64,000 bases of DNA from Novosphingobium sp. CECT 9465 (GTDB lineage: Bacteria; Pseudomonadota; Alphaproteobacteria; Sphingomonadales; Sphingomonadaceae): contig NZ_CAKLBX010000001.1 in assembly GCF_920987055.1 (NCBI RefSeq), positions 1,536,501 through 1,600,500 on the forward strand, read 5' to 3'. Both the position numbers and the translations under genes were made by a program. This document shows, in pieces, positions 8,441 through 19,856 of the stretch (its first letter is position 1; every line of letters begins with the position of its first letter). The notes beneath the pieces were generated by a model. It saw only the letters and a program-made list of their open reading frames with translations, had not been told where the DNA came from and made no database searches.

Positions 8441-9706
8441 ATGTGGAGGATGTTGCTTGCTCTTCTTCTCGCCAGTGCAGTTCCTGCGCCGAACGTCATC
8501 GTAAACCCTGCTGATCCTACAGCGCCGTTTCAGGGCGATGGCAAGGCGTTGAAATTTGACCCAGCATGCCGGGATTATACTGTCGAGTCAGTTCACGCCA
8601 ATCCGGACTGTGCGGCAAGGGTGGAAAATGGCGAAGCTGGGCCTTCTTTGGCAATTGCAGCTTTGACGTTGGAGACCTTGCCCGCAAAAGCTGCCGAGGC
8701 TGTTAAAATTCTACGACGCTCGGCAGGTGTGACCGACAGCCCTGCCGTGCATTACTTTCTCGGCTCCGTACTTGGTACTGCTGAGCGATTTCAGCCAAAC
8801 CATAAAGAAGCGGTTCAGCACCTCGAAGTTGCGGCTAGGCGTGGGAACCCGGCGGCGGCAGACCTGTTAGCGAATCTGTTGATCGCCGGGAAAGGTACAT
8901 CGCGTGACGTGCCGCGCGCGGTGCAGCTTTTTGAACAGGCTGCTACTGGCGGGTTTCCATCTGCAGCGGTCAGCTTGGGCAAGCTTTATCTGGCTGGAAA
9001 GTATGTTCCCAAAGACGCAGCCAGAGGGCAGGCTTGGCTGGATGCGGCAGCATCAGTGAATGCCCCTGCGGCTGTAAAGCTTTCAGCGTTGGCGAGAAAT
9101 CAATCCAAGGTCGAAAATTTCCAGATCATTCCTTCCGTTGATCCCGCTAAAGTGAAGGCTGTGTCATACGGTACATTTGACAATCCAGATATTCCGCCGA
9201 ACTTCGGCTTCGACACTGATTTTCAAGCTGTGTTTGACAAACCTTACGATGATCCGGCCACCTTGGATTGGCTTGAGCGAAATGCCGCGACGCTGCCCAC
9301 GCCGTACCTCTATGAACTTGCTAGGCGTTTGGCGGTAATTGACGGGCCTAGAAGCCTGAGAACCTTCCTCGTGGCACGCACGCGAATGGCCTATGATGCG
9401 AGCAGGTGCCTCGATCAGGCAAGCCTTGAGAGCTTGCGTGCATGGGATATGCTCATCATACCCGATTTGCGCTTTCTTTTTGCTTCCGGGCGGCTTCCTC
9501 CTGCTATCGCAATCGACGCATTGGCTGAAGAACAGAAACTTTCCGGTGAATTGGAGCCTTGGTGGGTTTGCAGGTCCGGAATGATCGCAATGACCAAAGC
9601 GCTGAGTGGAAACGCCGGGGCACTGCAGTTGAAACCCACAACCGAATGGCCAGCACTTCGCAAAGCCGCCCAGATGCGATTGGCTAGGCTAGCCGGAAAT
9701 CCCTGA
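8441..9706 (+). CDS. Secreted Sel1-repeat protein
   Basis: A 421-residue protein with a short signal peptide (MWRMLLALLLASAVPAP). Residues about 110-215 hold Sel1-like repeats: AVHYFLGSVLG, AADLLANLLIAGKGTSRDVPRAVQLFEQAA, AVSLGKLYLAGKYVPKDAARGQAWLDAAA. The C-terminal half is unassigned and contains DPATLDWLERNAATLP. ATG 8441 is preferred to upstream in-frame starts because GAAGG lies about 11 nt before it and the signal peptide then starts at residue 1. Codon use is more AT-rich than in neighbouring genes, which hints at recent acquisition. No operon partner is evident. The Sel1 call is firm, the role unknown. Confidence 0.78.
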   Translation: MWRMLLALLLASAVPAPNVIVNPADPTAPFQGDGKALKFDPACRDYTVESVHANPDCAARVENGEAGPSLAIAALTLETLPAKAAEAVKILRRSAGVTDSPAVHYFLGSVLGTAERFQPNHKEAVQHLEVAARRGNPAAADLLANLLIAGKGTSRDVPRAVQLFEQAATGGFPSAAVSLGKLYLAGKYVPKDAARGQAWLDAAASVNAPAAVKLSALARNQSKVENFQIIPSVDPAKVKAVSYGTFDNPDIPPNFGFDTDFQAVFDKPYDDPATLDWLERNAATLPTPYLYELARRLAVIDGPRSLRTFLVARTRMAYDASRCLDQASLESLRAWDMLIIPDLRFLFASGRLPPAIAIDALAEEQKLSGELEPWWVCRSGMIAMTKALSGNAGALQLKPTTEWPALRKAAQMRLARLAGNP

Positions 9707-9742
9707 ATCAGGGCATGGCACGAAAGGGGGGAACATTCCCCC

Positions 9743-10636
9743 TCAAGGCACCCGCTTGATCGTCCAACCCCGCGCCATCATCAGGCGTTGCAGGCTGTCC
9801 GACCCCGCGAGATGCGCGGCGCCCACGGCCACGAACGGTTTCGCGCCCGCCTTGAGCATCGCGTCAAGCTGATCGGCCCAGGCGCGGTTGCGGTTGGTCA
9901 GCAGGGCTTCGTGCAGACCGGAATCCGCGAGGAAACCGCGGCTTGCCTCGCGCGACAGGCCGAGGTCGTCGCCGCGCAGCCACATGGCGACCATGTCGGC
10001 TTCCTCGTCGCTGTTGCTCGATGCCTCGACGGCCACTTCCTGCAGCAGCACTTGCTGCTGGCGGGCGGGAAGGGTGTCGAAGATGCCGAACTGGCTGTTT
10101 ATGGTTTCGAACCCGGCAATCGGTTTTGCGCCCGCCAGTGCGCGCAGCTTCGGCTCGACCCCGCTTTGTGGGTCGGCCCCGGCCTTTTGCCCGGCTATGG
10201 CTGCCAGTTGCAGCGCCACCGCCCAGCTTTCGGTATCGGCAAAATCCGCGTCCGAAAGGCCGAGTTTTCTGTAAACGGCGGCCAGTTCGTCGCGATAGGC
10301 CACCGGCAGGCGTTGCGATGGCGGGGGCAGGCCAGCCGTGCCCGCCAGCCGCGCCAGCGCCTCGCCCGCCACCGTCTGGTTCAGCGGTTCGGCGATTTCC
10401 AGCACCAGCCGGTCAGACTTTGCCAGCGCATCGGTGATCGCGGGGCGCAGCCACTGCGTGCCCGGCGGCAGCGCGTGGACCGTGCCGAACAGGTAACCGC
10501 GCACCGTCCCGGCCTTGTCCATCACCTGCCACAGCGCCACCCGCGCATCGACCTTGGGCTTGTCGTCATCCTTGCCCATGCAGGTGACGAGCATGCCCAG
10601 TGCAGCGAACAGTGCGAGGCGCAGGAGAAGCTTCAC
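9743..10636 (-). CDS. TraB/GumN family protein (copy 2 of tandem pair)
   Basis: A 297-residue secreted or membrane-attached protein of the TraB/GumN (Tiki-like) family, several members of which are metal-dependent proteases. Family motifs are visible: YLFGTVHALPPGT near residue 50 (GxxH), ESWA, and FVAVGAAHLAGSDSL near the C-terminus. The N-terminus is hydrophobic with VTCMGKDD, a possible lipobox. It starts with GTG at 10636, overlapping the upstream paralogue's stop codon by GTGA, so the two are translationally coupled. Enzyme activity is not established. Confidence 0.88.
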   Translation of the reverse strand: MKLLLRLALFAALGMLVTCMGKDDDKPKVDARVALWQVMDKAGTVRGYLFGTVHALPPGTQWLRPAITDALAKSDRLVLEIAEPLNQTVAGEALARLAGTAGLPPPSQRLPVAYRDELAAVYRKLGLSDADFADTESWAVALQLAAIAGQKAGADPQSGVEPKLRALAGAKPIAGFETINSQFGIFDTLPARQQQVLLQEVAVEASSNSDEEADMVAMWLRGDDLGLSREASRGFLADSGLHEALLTNRNRAWADQLDAMLKAGAKPFVAVGAAHLAGSDSLQRLMMARGWTIKRVP

Positions 10637-11550
10637 TGCACGCGCACCGTGGCAACGCCCTGACGCTTCAGCACATCCTGCACACTGTTGGTGCCCGCAA
10701 GGTGCCCCGCGCCGACCGCGACGAATACCTGTCCTGGTTGCTCCAGCCGCTTGCGCACCCAGACCGCCCAGTTGCGGTTGCGCTGGTACAGCAGCGTTTC
10801 GGCAAGGTCCGGGTCGTCCATTTCATCGTTGAGCAGTTTGGCCAGCGCATCGGGATCGCCCGCGCCCCACAGCCCGGTCATCGTCGCGATCAACGTAAAC
10901 GATTCATCAAAACCGCTGACAGCTTCGCGCAGGAACCTGAGTTGCGCCTCGCGCGGCAGGCTGTCGAACAGCCCAAGCTGGAACTCGATGGTTTCCAGCG
11001 CGCCAGTCTGCTTGGCCTTGGCCGCCGCAGCCTTGCGCAGCACGCTTTCCGCGCCATCGCCCGTGCCGTATCCCGCCATCGCATAGGGCATCGTGCCGAT
11101 GGTGATGCCGGCCAGCCACGGTTCTGCCCGGTCGAACGCCTCAGGCGAAATCTTCAGCCGCGCCAGCAGAGCTTCATAGGCAGCGCGGTCCTCGTCGGTC
11201 ATCAGAGACCGCAGCGTTTCGCCTTCCAGCAAGCCGATGGCCTGCACCACTTTCTGCTGTTGCGCGGCGGGCACATCGGGAATTTCGGTTATGAGTTGAT
11301 CCGATGCATTCAATGCATCGCCAACCGGGCCATCCAGCCACGCAAGGTTCTTCGGCAGGGCGTGGACGGTGCCGAACAGGTAGATCGTGGTATCCTCGTC
11401 CGCCACTTTCCACAGCGCGGGCTTCATCTGTCGCGCCGGGGCGGGGGCCGCAACCGCAGGCTTCGGTGCAGGAGCGCGGGCCTGCGCAGCGCCGCTCAGG
11501 GCGATGGCGGCAATGGCGATGGCCGTGGCAAAGGTCTGTCTGATCGTCAT
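10633..11550 (-). CDS. TraB/GumN family protein (copy 1 of tandem pair)
   Basis: A 305-residue protein with signal peptide (to about ALSGAAQA) and a proline/alanine-rich linker, then the TraB/GumN fold with YLFGTVHALPKNL and FVAVGAGHLAGTNSV. It resembles the following gene in motif order and spacing, indicating tandem duplication. ATG 11550 is chosen because it places the signal peptide first; the frame stays open much further upstream over glyQ, but that part is antisense to a conserved gene. It overlaps the downstream copy by 4 nt. Confidence 0.88.
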   Translation of the reverse strand: MTIRQTFATAIAIAAIALSGAAQARAPAPKPAVAAPAPARQMKPALWKVADEDTTIYLFGTVHALPKNLAWLDGPVGDALNASDQLITEIPDVPAAQQQKVVQAIGLLEGETLRSLMTDEDRAAYEALLARLKISPEAFDRAEPWLAGITIGTMPYAMAGYGTGDGAESVLRKAAAAKAKQTGALETIEFQLGLFDSLPREAQLRFLREAVSGFDESFTLIATMTGLWGAGDPDALAKLLNDEMDDPDLAETLLYQRNRNWAVWVRKRLEQPGQVFVAVGAGHLAGTNSVQDVLKRQGVATVRVQ

Positions 11551-11664
11551 GGCCCTGTCCTTACCCGCCGGGCATGAACGAAGCCTTTTCACGATGCAAC
11601 GGCGCAGTGAATTGCGCCCGAAAAGGTTGATTTGGCGCGCCCTATCGGCCAAAGCCGCGCGACC

Positions 11665-12582
11665 ATGGTCGATACACTGAACACGCCGCCCAAAGCGCCC
11701 TTGTGCCTGCAGGACATGATCCTGCGCCTTCATGCGTTCTGGAGCGAGCAGGGCTGCCTGATCCTTCAGCCTCACGATATGCGGATGGGGGCGGGCACGT
11801 TCCACCCCGCCACCACGCTGCGCGCGCTGGGACCTGAACCGTGGAATGCCGCGTTCGTGCAGCCCTGCCGCCGCCCCACCGACGGCCGCTATGGTGAAAA
11901 CCCCAACCGGTTGCAGCACTATTATCAGTATCAGGTGATCCTGAAGCCCAGCCCGGCGAACCTGCAGGAGCTTTACCTGCAATCGCTGGGCGTGATCGGC
12001 ATCGATCCGCTGGTTCACGACATCCGCTTTGTCGAGGACGACTGGGAATCGCCCACGCTGGGCGCCTGGGGCCTCGGCTGGGAAGTGTGGTGCGACGGGA
12101 TGGAAGTCACCCAGTTCACCTATTTCCAGCAGATGGGCGGGTTCGATTGCAAGCCTGTGGCCGGCGAACTGACTTACGGACTGGAACGTCTGGCGATGTA
12201 TATCCAGGGCGTCGACAACGTCTATGACCTCGCGTTCAACAATCACGGAGTCACTTACGGCGATGTGTTTCTCGAAAACGAGAAGCAGATGTCGAAGTGG
12301 AACTTCGAAGTGGCCGATACCGAAAGCCTGTTCGAAGGCTTCCGCCGGGCCGAGGCCGAATGCCAGCTTTCTTTGGCGAACGATGTGCCGATTGCCGCCT
12401 ATGAGCAGGCGATCGAGGCCAGCCACCTGTTCAACCTGTTGCAGGCGCGCGGTGTGATCTCGGTGCAGGAACGCGCCAGCTATATGGGCCGTGTGCGCGA
12501 TCTTGCGCGCGGATCGTGCGAGGCATGGATGGCGAAGTTCGAAGACCAGTGGGCTGCCAAATACCCGGAGTGGACCAAGTGA
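11665..12582 (+). CDS. glyQ: Glycyl-tRNA synthetase alpha subunit
   Basis: Catalytic subunit of the bacterial alpha2beta2 glycyl-tRNA synthetase, charging tRNA-Gly. The 305-residue protein shows [26 protein letters not shown] and [19 protein letters not shown], class II motifs typical of GlyQ, and [21 protein letters not shown] 11665 gives the usual N-terminal length; a TTG at 11632 preceded by AAAAGG is the alternative. The stop overlaps the glyS start (GTGA), so the subunits are coupled. Confidence 0.97.
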   Translation: MVDTLNTPPKAPLCLQDMILRLHAFWSEQGCLILQPHDMRMGAGTFHPATTLRALGPEPWNAAFVQPCRRPTDGRYGENPNRLQHYYQYQVILKPSPANLQELYLQSLGVIGIDPLVHDIRFVEDDWESPTLGAWGLGWEVWCDGMEVTQFTYFQQMGGFDCKPVAGELTYGLERLAMYIQGVDNVYDLAFNNHGVTYGDVFLENEKQMSKWNFEVADTESLFEGFRRAEAECQLSLANDVPIAAYEQAIEASHLFNLLQARGVISVQERASYMGRVRDLARGSCEAWMAKFEDQWAAKYPEWTK

Positions 12583-15125
12583 CCGATTTCCTGCTGGAAC
12601 TTCTCTGCGAGGAAATCCCGGCGCGCATGCAGGCCGGTGCCCGTGCCGATCTGGAAAAGCTGTTCGTGAAAGAGCTTGCCGCTGCCGGGCTGAAGGCGGG
12701 CGAGGTGACGGTATGGTCTACCCCGCGCCGCCTTGCCCTGATCGCGCGCGACCTGCCTCTGGCGACGCAGGCTGTGTCTGAAGAGACCAAGGGGCCAAAG
12801 ACCTCTGCGCCCGAACAGGCGCTCGATGGCTTCCTGCGCAAGACCGGGCTGACGAAGGACCAGTTGACCGAGCGCGGCGGCGTATGGTTTGCCGTGACCG
12901 AAAAGCCGGGCCGCGCGACGAAGGATGTGATGGCAGAGGCGATCCCGGCCATCATCCGCGCTTTCCCCTGGCCCAAGAGCCAGCGGTGGGGCGCGGCCTC
13001 GCTCGCTTCGGAATCGCTGCGCTGGGTGCGCCCGCTTTCCGGGATTGTCGCGATTCTGGGCGAAGACCTTGTCGAATGCGAACTGGGCGGCGTGAAATCC
13101 GGCTACGCCACGCGTGGCCATCGGTTTCACCACGATGGCGAAATCACCATCGGCGGGGCGAGCGACTACGCCGAAAAGCTGCGCGCCTGCCATGTGATCG
13201 TCGATCACGCCGAACGCGAAGCCCTGATCCGCGAAAAGGCCAAGGCCGTGGCGCAGGCCGCTGGCCTGGTGCTGGTCGAGGATGAAGGACTGGTGATCGA
13301 GAACACGGGCCTTACCGAATGGCCGGTGCCCTTGCTTGGCCGTTTCGATGAGACGTTTCTTGAGGTTCCGCCTGAAGTTATCCAGCTTACCGCACGGATA
13401 AACCAGAAATATTTCGTGTGCACGTATCCTCCCCAGAATGGGGAGGGGGACCATGCGCAGCATGGTGGAGGGGACTCTCCTTCCACGCAGCGCCATGACG
13501 ATAGCCCCCTCCACCACCCTGCGCCGAAGGCGCAGTTTACCCAGAGCGACGCCGCAGGTGGCGTCGAAGGGGGCGGTCCCCCTCCACGTGCCGGGGAGGA
13601 TGCGCGGCTGGCCAACGCTTTTGTGTGCACAGCCAATATCGAGGCGACAGACGGCGGCGCGGCAATCGTCGACGGCAACCGCAAGGTGCTGGCCGCGCGG
13701 CTTTCGGATGCCCGCTTTTTCTGGGAGCAGGACAAGAAGAAGCCGCTCTCGGTCCACGCCGAGAAGCTGGCGCGGATTACCTTTCACGAGAAGCTGGGCA
13801 CGGTTGCCGATAAAGTCGAGCGCGTCGCCAAACTCGCCCGCTGGCTGGTGGAAGAGGGCATCGTAAATCCCTCTCCCCTTCAGGGGAGAGGGTTGGGTGT
13901 GGGGGCGGCAAGCGCTGTGCCCGGTGCCCCCCACACCCCGACCCTCTCCCCTGAAGGGGAGAGGGAGATTCTCGCCGATCAGGCCGAACTCGCCGCGCGG
14001 CTGTGCAAGGCCGATCTCGTCACCGAGATGGTCGGAGAATTCCCCGAACTTCAAGGCCTTATGGGCGGTTATTACGCCCGCGCCGAAGGTCTGCCCAACG
14101 CCGTAGCCGACGCCATCCGCGATCACTACAAGCCGGTCGGACAGGGCGATGATGTGCCGACCGCGCCGGTGACAGTGGCCGTGGCGCTGGCTGATAAGCT
14201 GGACACGCTTGCTGCGTTTTTCTGCATTTCGGAGAAGCCAACCGGGTCGAAGGACCCATTTGCACTTCGCCGTGCGGCAATTGCGGTTCTGCAACTGATC
14301 ATATCTAACAGATTGAGGGTTTCGCTTACACAGCTTTTGCTCTCAGCGACCCACGGTTGGTATATTCAGGAAACAAGCCGCGAGGGCCAACAAGTTTACG
14401 CAGACGTCTATTTTGGTTTGGAATTGGTTGACGGCAAGGTGCCTAACTTAACCGAAGTCGAGCGAATTGCTAAAGAGCGGCTTCCTGTTTCTGACGAAAT
14501 TCGAGAAAAAGCGTTTTCGGCGGTCCGTGACCTTCTTGCCTTCTTCGCCGACCGCCTCAAAGTCCAGCAACGTGAAGCAGGCGTCCGCCATGACCTGATC
14601 GACGCCGTGTTCGCGCTTGGCGGCGAGGACGATCTCGTCCGTCTGCTCGCCCGCGTTCATGCGCTTCAGGCGTTTGTCGGCACCGAGGATGGCGCCAACC
14701 TGCTCGCCGGGTACAAGCGCGCGGCGAATATCCTCAAAAAGGAGGGCTTCTCCGCCACTGACATCATCCCCGCCGATGGCGAGGAAGACCCGTTGGTGAT
14801 GGTGGACGATCCGGCGTTCGAGGGCATTGCCGACCAGATGGCCAGCGCGCCATCTGTGCCGGCCTATGCGCCCGAACCGGCGGAGGCGGCGCTGATTGCC
14901 GCGCTTGAAAGCGCAGGCCCGCAAGCCGACAGCGCCATTGCCGCCGAGGACTTCACTGCCGCCATGGCGGCGCTGGCGAGCCTGCGCGCGCCGATCGATG
15001 CCTTTTTCGAATCCGTTACGGTAAATGACGCAGACGCTAACAAGCGATCCAATCGCCTTGCATTGCTTGACCGTTTCCGTGCTGCGGTGCACAAAGTGGC
15101 GGACTTTTCACGTATCGAAGGGTAA
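12579..15125 (+). CDS. glyS: Glycyl-tRNA synthetase beta subunit with palindromic insertions
   Basis: The beta subunit binds tRNA-Gly and completes the alpha2beta2 enzyme. It starts with GTG at 12579 ([18 protein letters not shown]), overlapping glyQ. Core motifs are intact: [56 protein letters not shown]. At 848 residues it is longer than the usual roughly 690-residue beta subunit. The excess maps to two in-frame palindromic DNA elements (13426-13601 and 13869-13965), adding about 59 and 33 low-complexity residues, and to a low-GC block at about 14281-14520. No stop or frameshift results, and the flanking reading frame resumes conserved sequence ([38 protein letters not shown]). Confidence 0.95.
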   Translation: MTDFLLELLCEEIPARMQAGARADLEKLFVKELAAAGLKAGEVTVWSTPRRLALIARDLPLATQAVSEETKGPKTSAPEQALDGFLRKTGLTKDQLTERGGVWFAVTEKPGRATKDVMAEAIPAIIRAFPWPKSQRWGAASLASESLRWVRPLSGIVAILGEDLVECELGGVKSGYATRGHRFHHDGEITIGGASDYAEKLRACHVIVDHAEREALIREKAKAVAQAAGLVLVEDEGLVIENTGLTEWPVPLLGRFDETFLEVPPEVIQLTARINQKYFVCTYPPQNGEGDHAQHGGGDSPSTQRHDDSPLHHPAPKAQFTQSDAAGGVEGGGPPPRAGEDARLANAFVCTANIEATDGGAAIVDGNRKVLAARLSDARFFWEQDKKKPLSVHAEKLARITFHEKLGTVADKVERVAKLARWLVEEGIVNPSPLQGRGLGVGAASAVPGAPHTPTLSPEGEREILADQAELAARLCKADLVTEMVGEFPELQGLMGGYYARAEGLPNAVADAIRDHYKPVGQGDDVPTAPVTVAVALADKLDTLAAFFCISEKPTGSKDPFALRRAAIAVLQLIISNRLRVSLTQLLLSATHGWYIQETSREGQQVYADVYFGLELVDGKVPNLTEVERIAKERLPVSDEIREKAFSAVRDLLAFFADRLKVQQREAGVRHDLIDAVFALGGEDDLVRLLARVHALQAFVGTEDGANLLAGYKRAANILKKEGFSATDIIPADGEEDPLVMVDDPAFEGIADQMASAPSVPAYAPEPAEAALIAALESAGPQADSAIAAEDFTAAMAALASLRAPIDAFFESVTVNDADANKRSNRLALLDRFRAAVHKVADFSRIEG
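13426..13601. repeat. Palindromic element 1 inserted in glyS
   Basis: The segment begins ATCCTCCCC and ends GGGGAGGAT, an exact inverted pair, with inner complementary blocks (CCTCCCCAGAATGGGGAGG, GGTGGAGGGG against CCCCCTCCACC). It encodes low-complexity residues rich in Gly, Pro, His and Gln (starting [17 protein letters not shown]) between the conserved KYFVCT and [10 protein letters not shown] parts of GlyS. It resembles the dispersed GC-rich palindromic repeats of sphingomonads. Confidence 0.82.
13869..13965. repeat. Palindromic element 2 inserted in glyS
   Basis: The left end CCCTCTCCCCTTCAGGGG plus AGAGGGTTGGGTGTGGGGGC and the right end are reverse complements over about 38 bp with one substitution and two 1-nt gaps; each end is also itself a hairpin. 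It is read in frame as [16 protein letters not shown]...SPEGERE between LVEEGIV and ILADQAEL of GlyS. It is clearly a mobile palindromic repeat, and distinct in sequence from element 1. Confidence 0.88.
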
Positions 15126-15188
15126 GGGACGGCCCGAATCCGGGCCGCACCCGGAAGAAGCGACACACGCAGGGAGCCTTGTTCGGGC

Positions 15189-17852
<2,664 letters not shown>

Positions 17853-17856
17853 CGCA

Positions 17857-18648
17857 TCAGAACTTGGGTGGGCGAAGCGGCTTTGCCCACCCGCTCAGCG
17901 TCAGGATTTCGAACCGTTCGGTTACTTTGCCATCGGCGTCGGCGCGGGCGGCAAACGCTGCTCTGGCGCGGGCGAGGGCGGCCTTGCCCAAGGGTGCACC
18001 TGGCCGGGCAAGGCAATTGCCAAGACCTTGCGCGCGCAGATCGCCGATCATCCGGTCTAACGAACTGAAGCGCACATCGATGTGATGGCTGTCGATCACC
18101 GGATCGGCAAAGCCGCACCGCTGAAGCAGTTGTCCGCCGGCGCGAACATCGACTTGCGGGTGAATACGCGGGGATGGGCGGTCGGCATCGGCTTCCAGCA
18201 TGATCGCGCGCAACGCGCCAAGCGAGCCTGCGCCCATGAAACAGGCAATCATCAGTCCGCCGTCGGCAAGTGCGCGGCGCAGATGAACCAGCGCTCCGGG
18301 CAGGTCGTTGACCGTATCCAGCGTCCCCAGGCTTGCGATAAAATCGTATCCAATACTGTGAGTTAGTGGTGCTTCTTCATCGATGGTTGAAGCTCCAAGA
18401 GCCGGATCGCGCCGATCAACTGCCGTGCCTGTCTGCGTCAATGTGCGACCGACCGCACCGGTCCAGTCACCAATCAGCAGCGCCGATTTAGGGTCATGGC
18501 GGAGGAAGGACAGGCGGTCGATGACATCATCAGCCATATCGTCGGCGATGTAGCGCGGCGCCTGTGAGTCTGCCTGCAGGCGCTCCATCCGGCGACGGAT
18601 TGCATTGCGCCGTTTTGGCGCGAAAATTTCAGGGGGCGAAGTGACCAT
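17857..18648 (-). CDS. SAM-dependent methyltransferase (class I, BioC/NDUFAF5-like)
   Basis: A 263-residue methyltransferase-like protein. It begins MVTSPPEIFAPKRRNAIRRRMERLQ, has an acidic helix DDMADDVIDRLSFL before the first strand, and the ALLIGDWTG region stands where the usual SAM-binding glycine loop would be. LGTLDTVNDLPGALVHLRRALADGGLMIACFMGAGSL matches the post-motif helix and strand of the BioC/NDUFAF5 group. ATG 18648 is chosen because the family start (IFAPKRR) follows; upstream frame is antisense to comF. It is divergent from comF and ends 4 nt from the convergent ppdK stop. Substrate unknown. Confidence 0.8.
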   Translation of the reverse strand: MVTSPPEIFAPKRRNAIRRRMERLQADSQAPRYIADDMADDVIDRLSFLRHDPKSALLIGDWTGAVGRTLTQTGTAVDRRDPALGASTIDEEAPLTHSIGYDFIASLGTLDTVNDLPGALVHLRRALADGGLMIACFMGAGSLGALRAIMLEADADRPSPRIHPQVDVRAGGQLLQRCGFADPVIDSHHIDVRFSSLDRMIGDLRAQGLGNCLARPGAPLGKAALARARAAFAARADADGKVTERFEILTLSGWAKPLRPPKF

Positions 18649-18712
18649 TCCCCGCCACTGCCCTTCCATGAGGCTCTTGCCAAGAGGGCGGGCGCACCGG
18701 ACAAGCAAAGCC

Positions 18713-19481
18713 ATGCGAGGTACTGCCGCTCTCACGCCGATCCTGGACTTCGTGTTCCCTCCACGCTGTCCGCTGTGCGGTGTGCCCGTGGCACAGCATG
18801 GCGGCTTGTGCCTTGATTGCTGGGGAAAGCTGGCGGTCCCATCGGGCACATGCTGCACCTTGTGCCAGCGCCCACTGGGTGAGGGGTATGATCCCGGTGC
18901 GGAACTGGTGTGCGCGCCGTGCATGGCAGAGCCTCCGCGCCATTCCGGCATCGCTGCGGCAACGCTCTATAACGATACGTCGCGCGCGCTGGTGCTGGCG
19001 CTGAAGCATGGGCGGCGAATCGGGCTTGCGCCGATGATGGCGCGCATGATCGCTCCGCGTCTTCCCGCGCTGGATGGCGATTGGCTGGTGGTGCCGGTTC
19101 CGCTGCACCGATGGCGCATTCTTTCGCGGGGTTACAACCAGTCGGCGTTGCTCGCCGATGGAATCGCCCGCGCCACCGGACAGAGGCTTGTCGTCGACGG
19201 GCTGGTACGGCGCAAGCCGACGCCGTCACTGGGCGGATTGAACCGAAAGGCGCGCGCGCGCGCTGGCCGGCGCAATCGCCCCACATCCGCGAAGGCTGGC
19301 TGCGCTGCAGAACGCAAACGTCCTGCTGGTCGACGATGTGATGACCAGTGGTGCGACGACAAATGCCTGCATCGTCGCCCTGCGCAAAGCGGGAGTGGCG
19401 CAAGTGCATATCGCCTGCTTTGCGCGGGTGCTGGACGAAGCGCTGGGGGCGGTGCGGGGTTCGCAGGGCATACCTGCCTGA
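18713..19481 (+). pseudogene. comF: comF (phosphoribosyltransferase-like), frameshifted in a GC dinucleotide tract
   Basis: ComF-family proteins join an N-terminal zinc-ribbon to a PRTase fold and act in natural transformation or DNA handling. The N-terminal part reads FVFPPRCPLCG, CLDCW, CTLCQRPLG, CAPCM and then VVPVPLHRWRILSRGYNQSALLA. The frame is lost in the tract (GC)7 at 19250-19263. In the +1-shifted frame the gene continues normally as LAGAIAPHPRRLAAL, then the PRTase motif VLLVDDVMTSGATTNAC, ending GSQGIPA at TGA 19479-19481. One more GC unit would restore a single frame. Start is ATG 18713. It may be a true inactivation, a switchable tract, or a sequencing error. Confidence 0.85.
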
Positions 19482-19735
19482 AAATGAAACGCCCGGAACC
19501 AGAAGTTCCGGGCGTCCATCGTGACGAATGTCAGTGGCGTTCGCGTGTTCCGCGATAGCGATGGCCCCCCGACCATCTCGCCGTTTCCCTCACCAACCGG
19601 GCAGGTTTTCCACGCGGCCCTTTCGGCCTGCTGCAGATGGCCCGCCGGCCCCTCATGTATGTCCCTGAACATTGGCGCTTATGCACTGCCTTGCGGCTGC
19701 TCAGTCTGCGATTCCCTCAAACCGCACAGGCTTAA
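19480..19735 (-). ncRNA. Candidate structured small RNA between comF and hisI
   Basis: The 375-nt gap 19482-19856 has no convincing gene. On the minus strand it holds a run of hairpins: GGCC-GAAA-GGGCC, GAUGG...CCAUC, UCGCG-GAACA-CGCGA, UGAC-AUUC-GUCA, and a long-range pairing AAUGU(U)CAG with CUGACAUU that encloses them. It ends in a strong terminator (19490-19514). This layout fits a stable RNA of about 230-250 nt. I could not match it to tmRNA, RNase P RNA, SRP RNA or 6S RNA by eye. The 5' end is uncertain and no clear promoter was found. Confidence 0.5.
19490..19514 (-). terminator. Rho-independent terminator of the candidate RNA
   Basis: CGCCCGGAAC and GTTCCGGGCG form a perfect 10-bp stem around a 5-nt loop. 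On the minus strand it is followed by TTTCATTTTC, giving the U-rich tail; on the plus strand no T run follows, so the orientation is minus. It may also help end comF transcription. Confidence 0.78.
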
Positions 19736-19856
19736 TCGTTCATTCACGCTGTCTGCGGAAGTCGATTGTTTCACGATCGTGGATTTTGCCGCCTATTGTG
19801 GTTATCATGCAACAAGATCCGCTGTCTCGCAGGCGCAAGGAAAGGCCGATAATCCG

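Noticed and set aside
10633..12426. A 597-codon open frame on the minus strand over glyQ
   Set aside because: Only its last 305 codons (from ATG 11550) code for a TraB/GumN protein. The rest is antisense to the highly conserved glyQ and is explained by high GC.
15131..15146. GGCCCG-AATC-CGGGCC hairpin after glyS as a terminator
   Set aside because: The stem is only 6 bp and has no T run, and ppdK follows within 43 nt; too weak to call.
18713..19558. The uninterrupted comF frame as an intact 282-residue gene
   Set aside because: After the GC tract the frame gives Arg/Ala/Cys-rich nonsense while the PRTase motif lies in another frame, so the open frame is fortuitous.
19521..19856. N-terminal extension of hisI across the comF-hisI gap
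   Set aside because: The extra 112 residues do not resemble HisI proteins, and the region looks like a structured RNA on the other strand.
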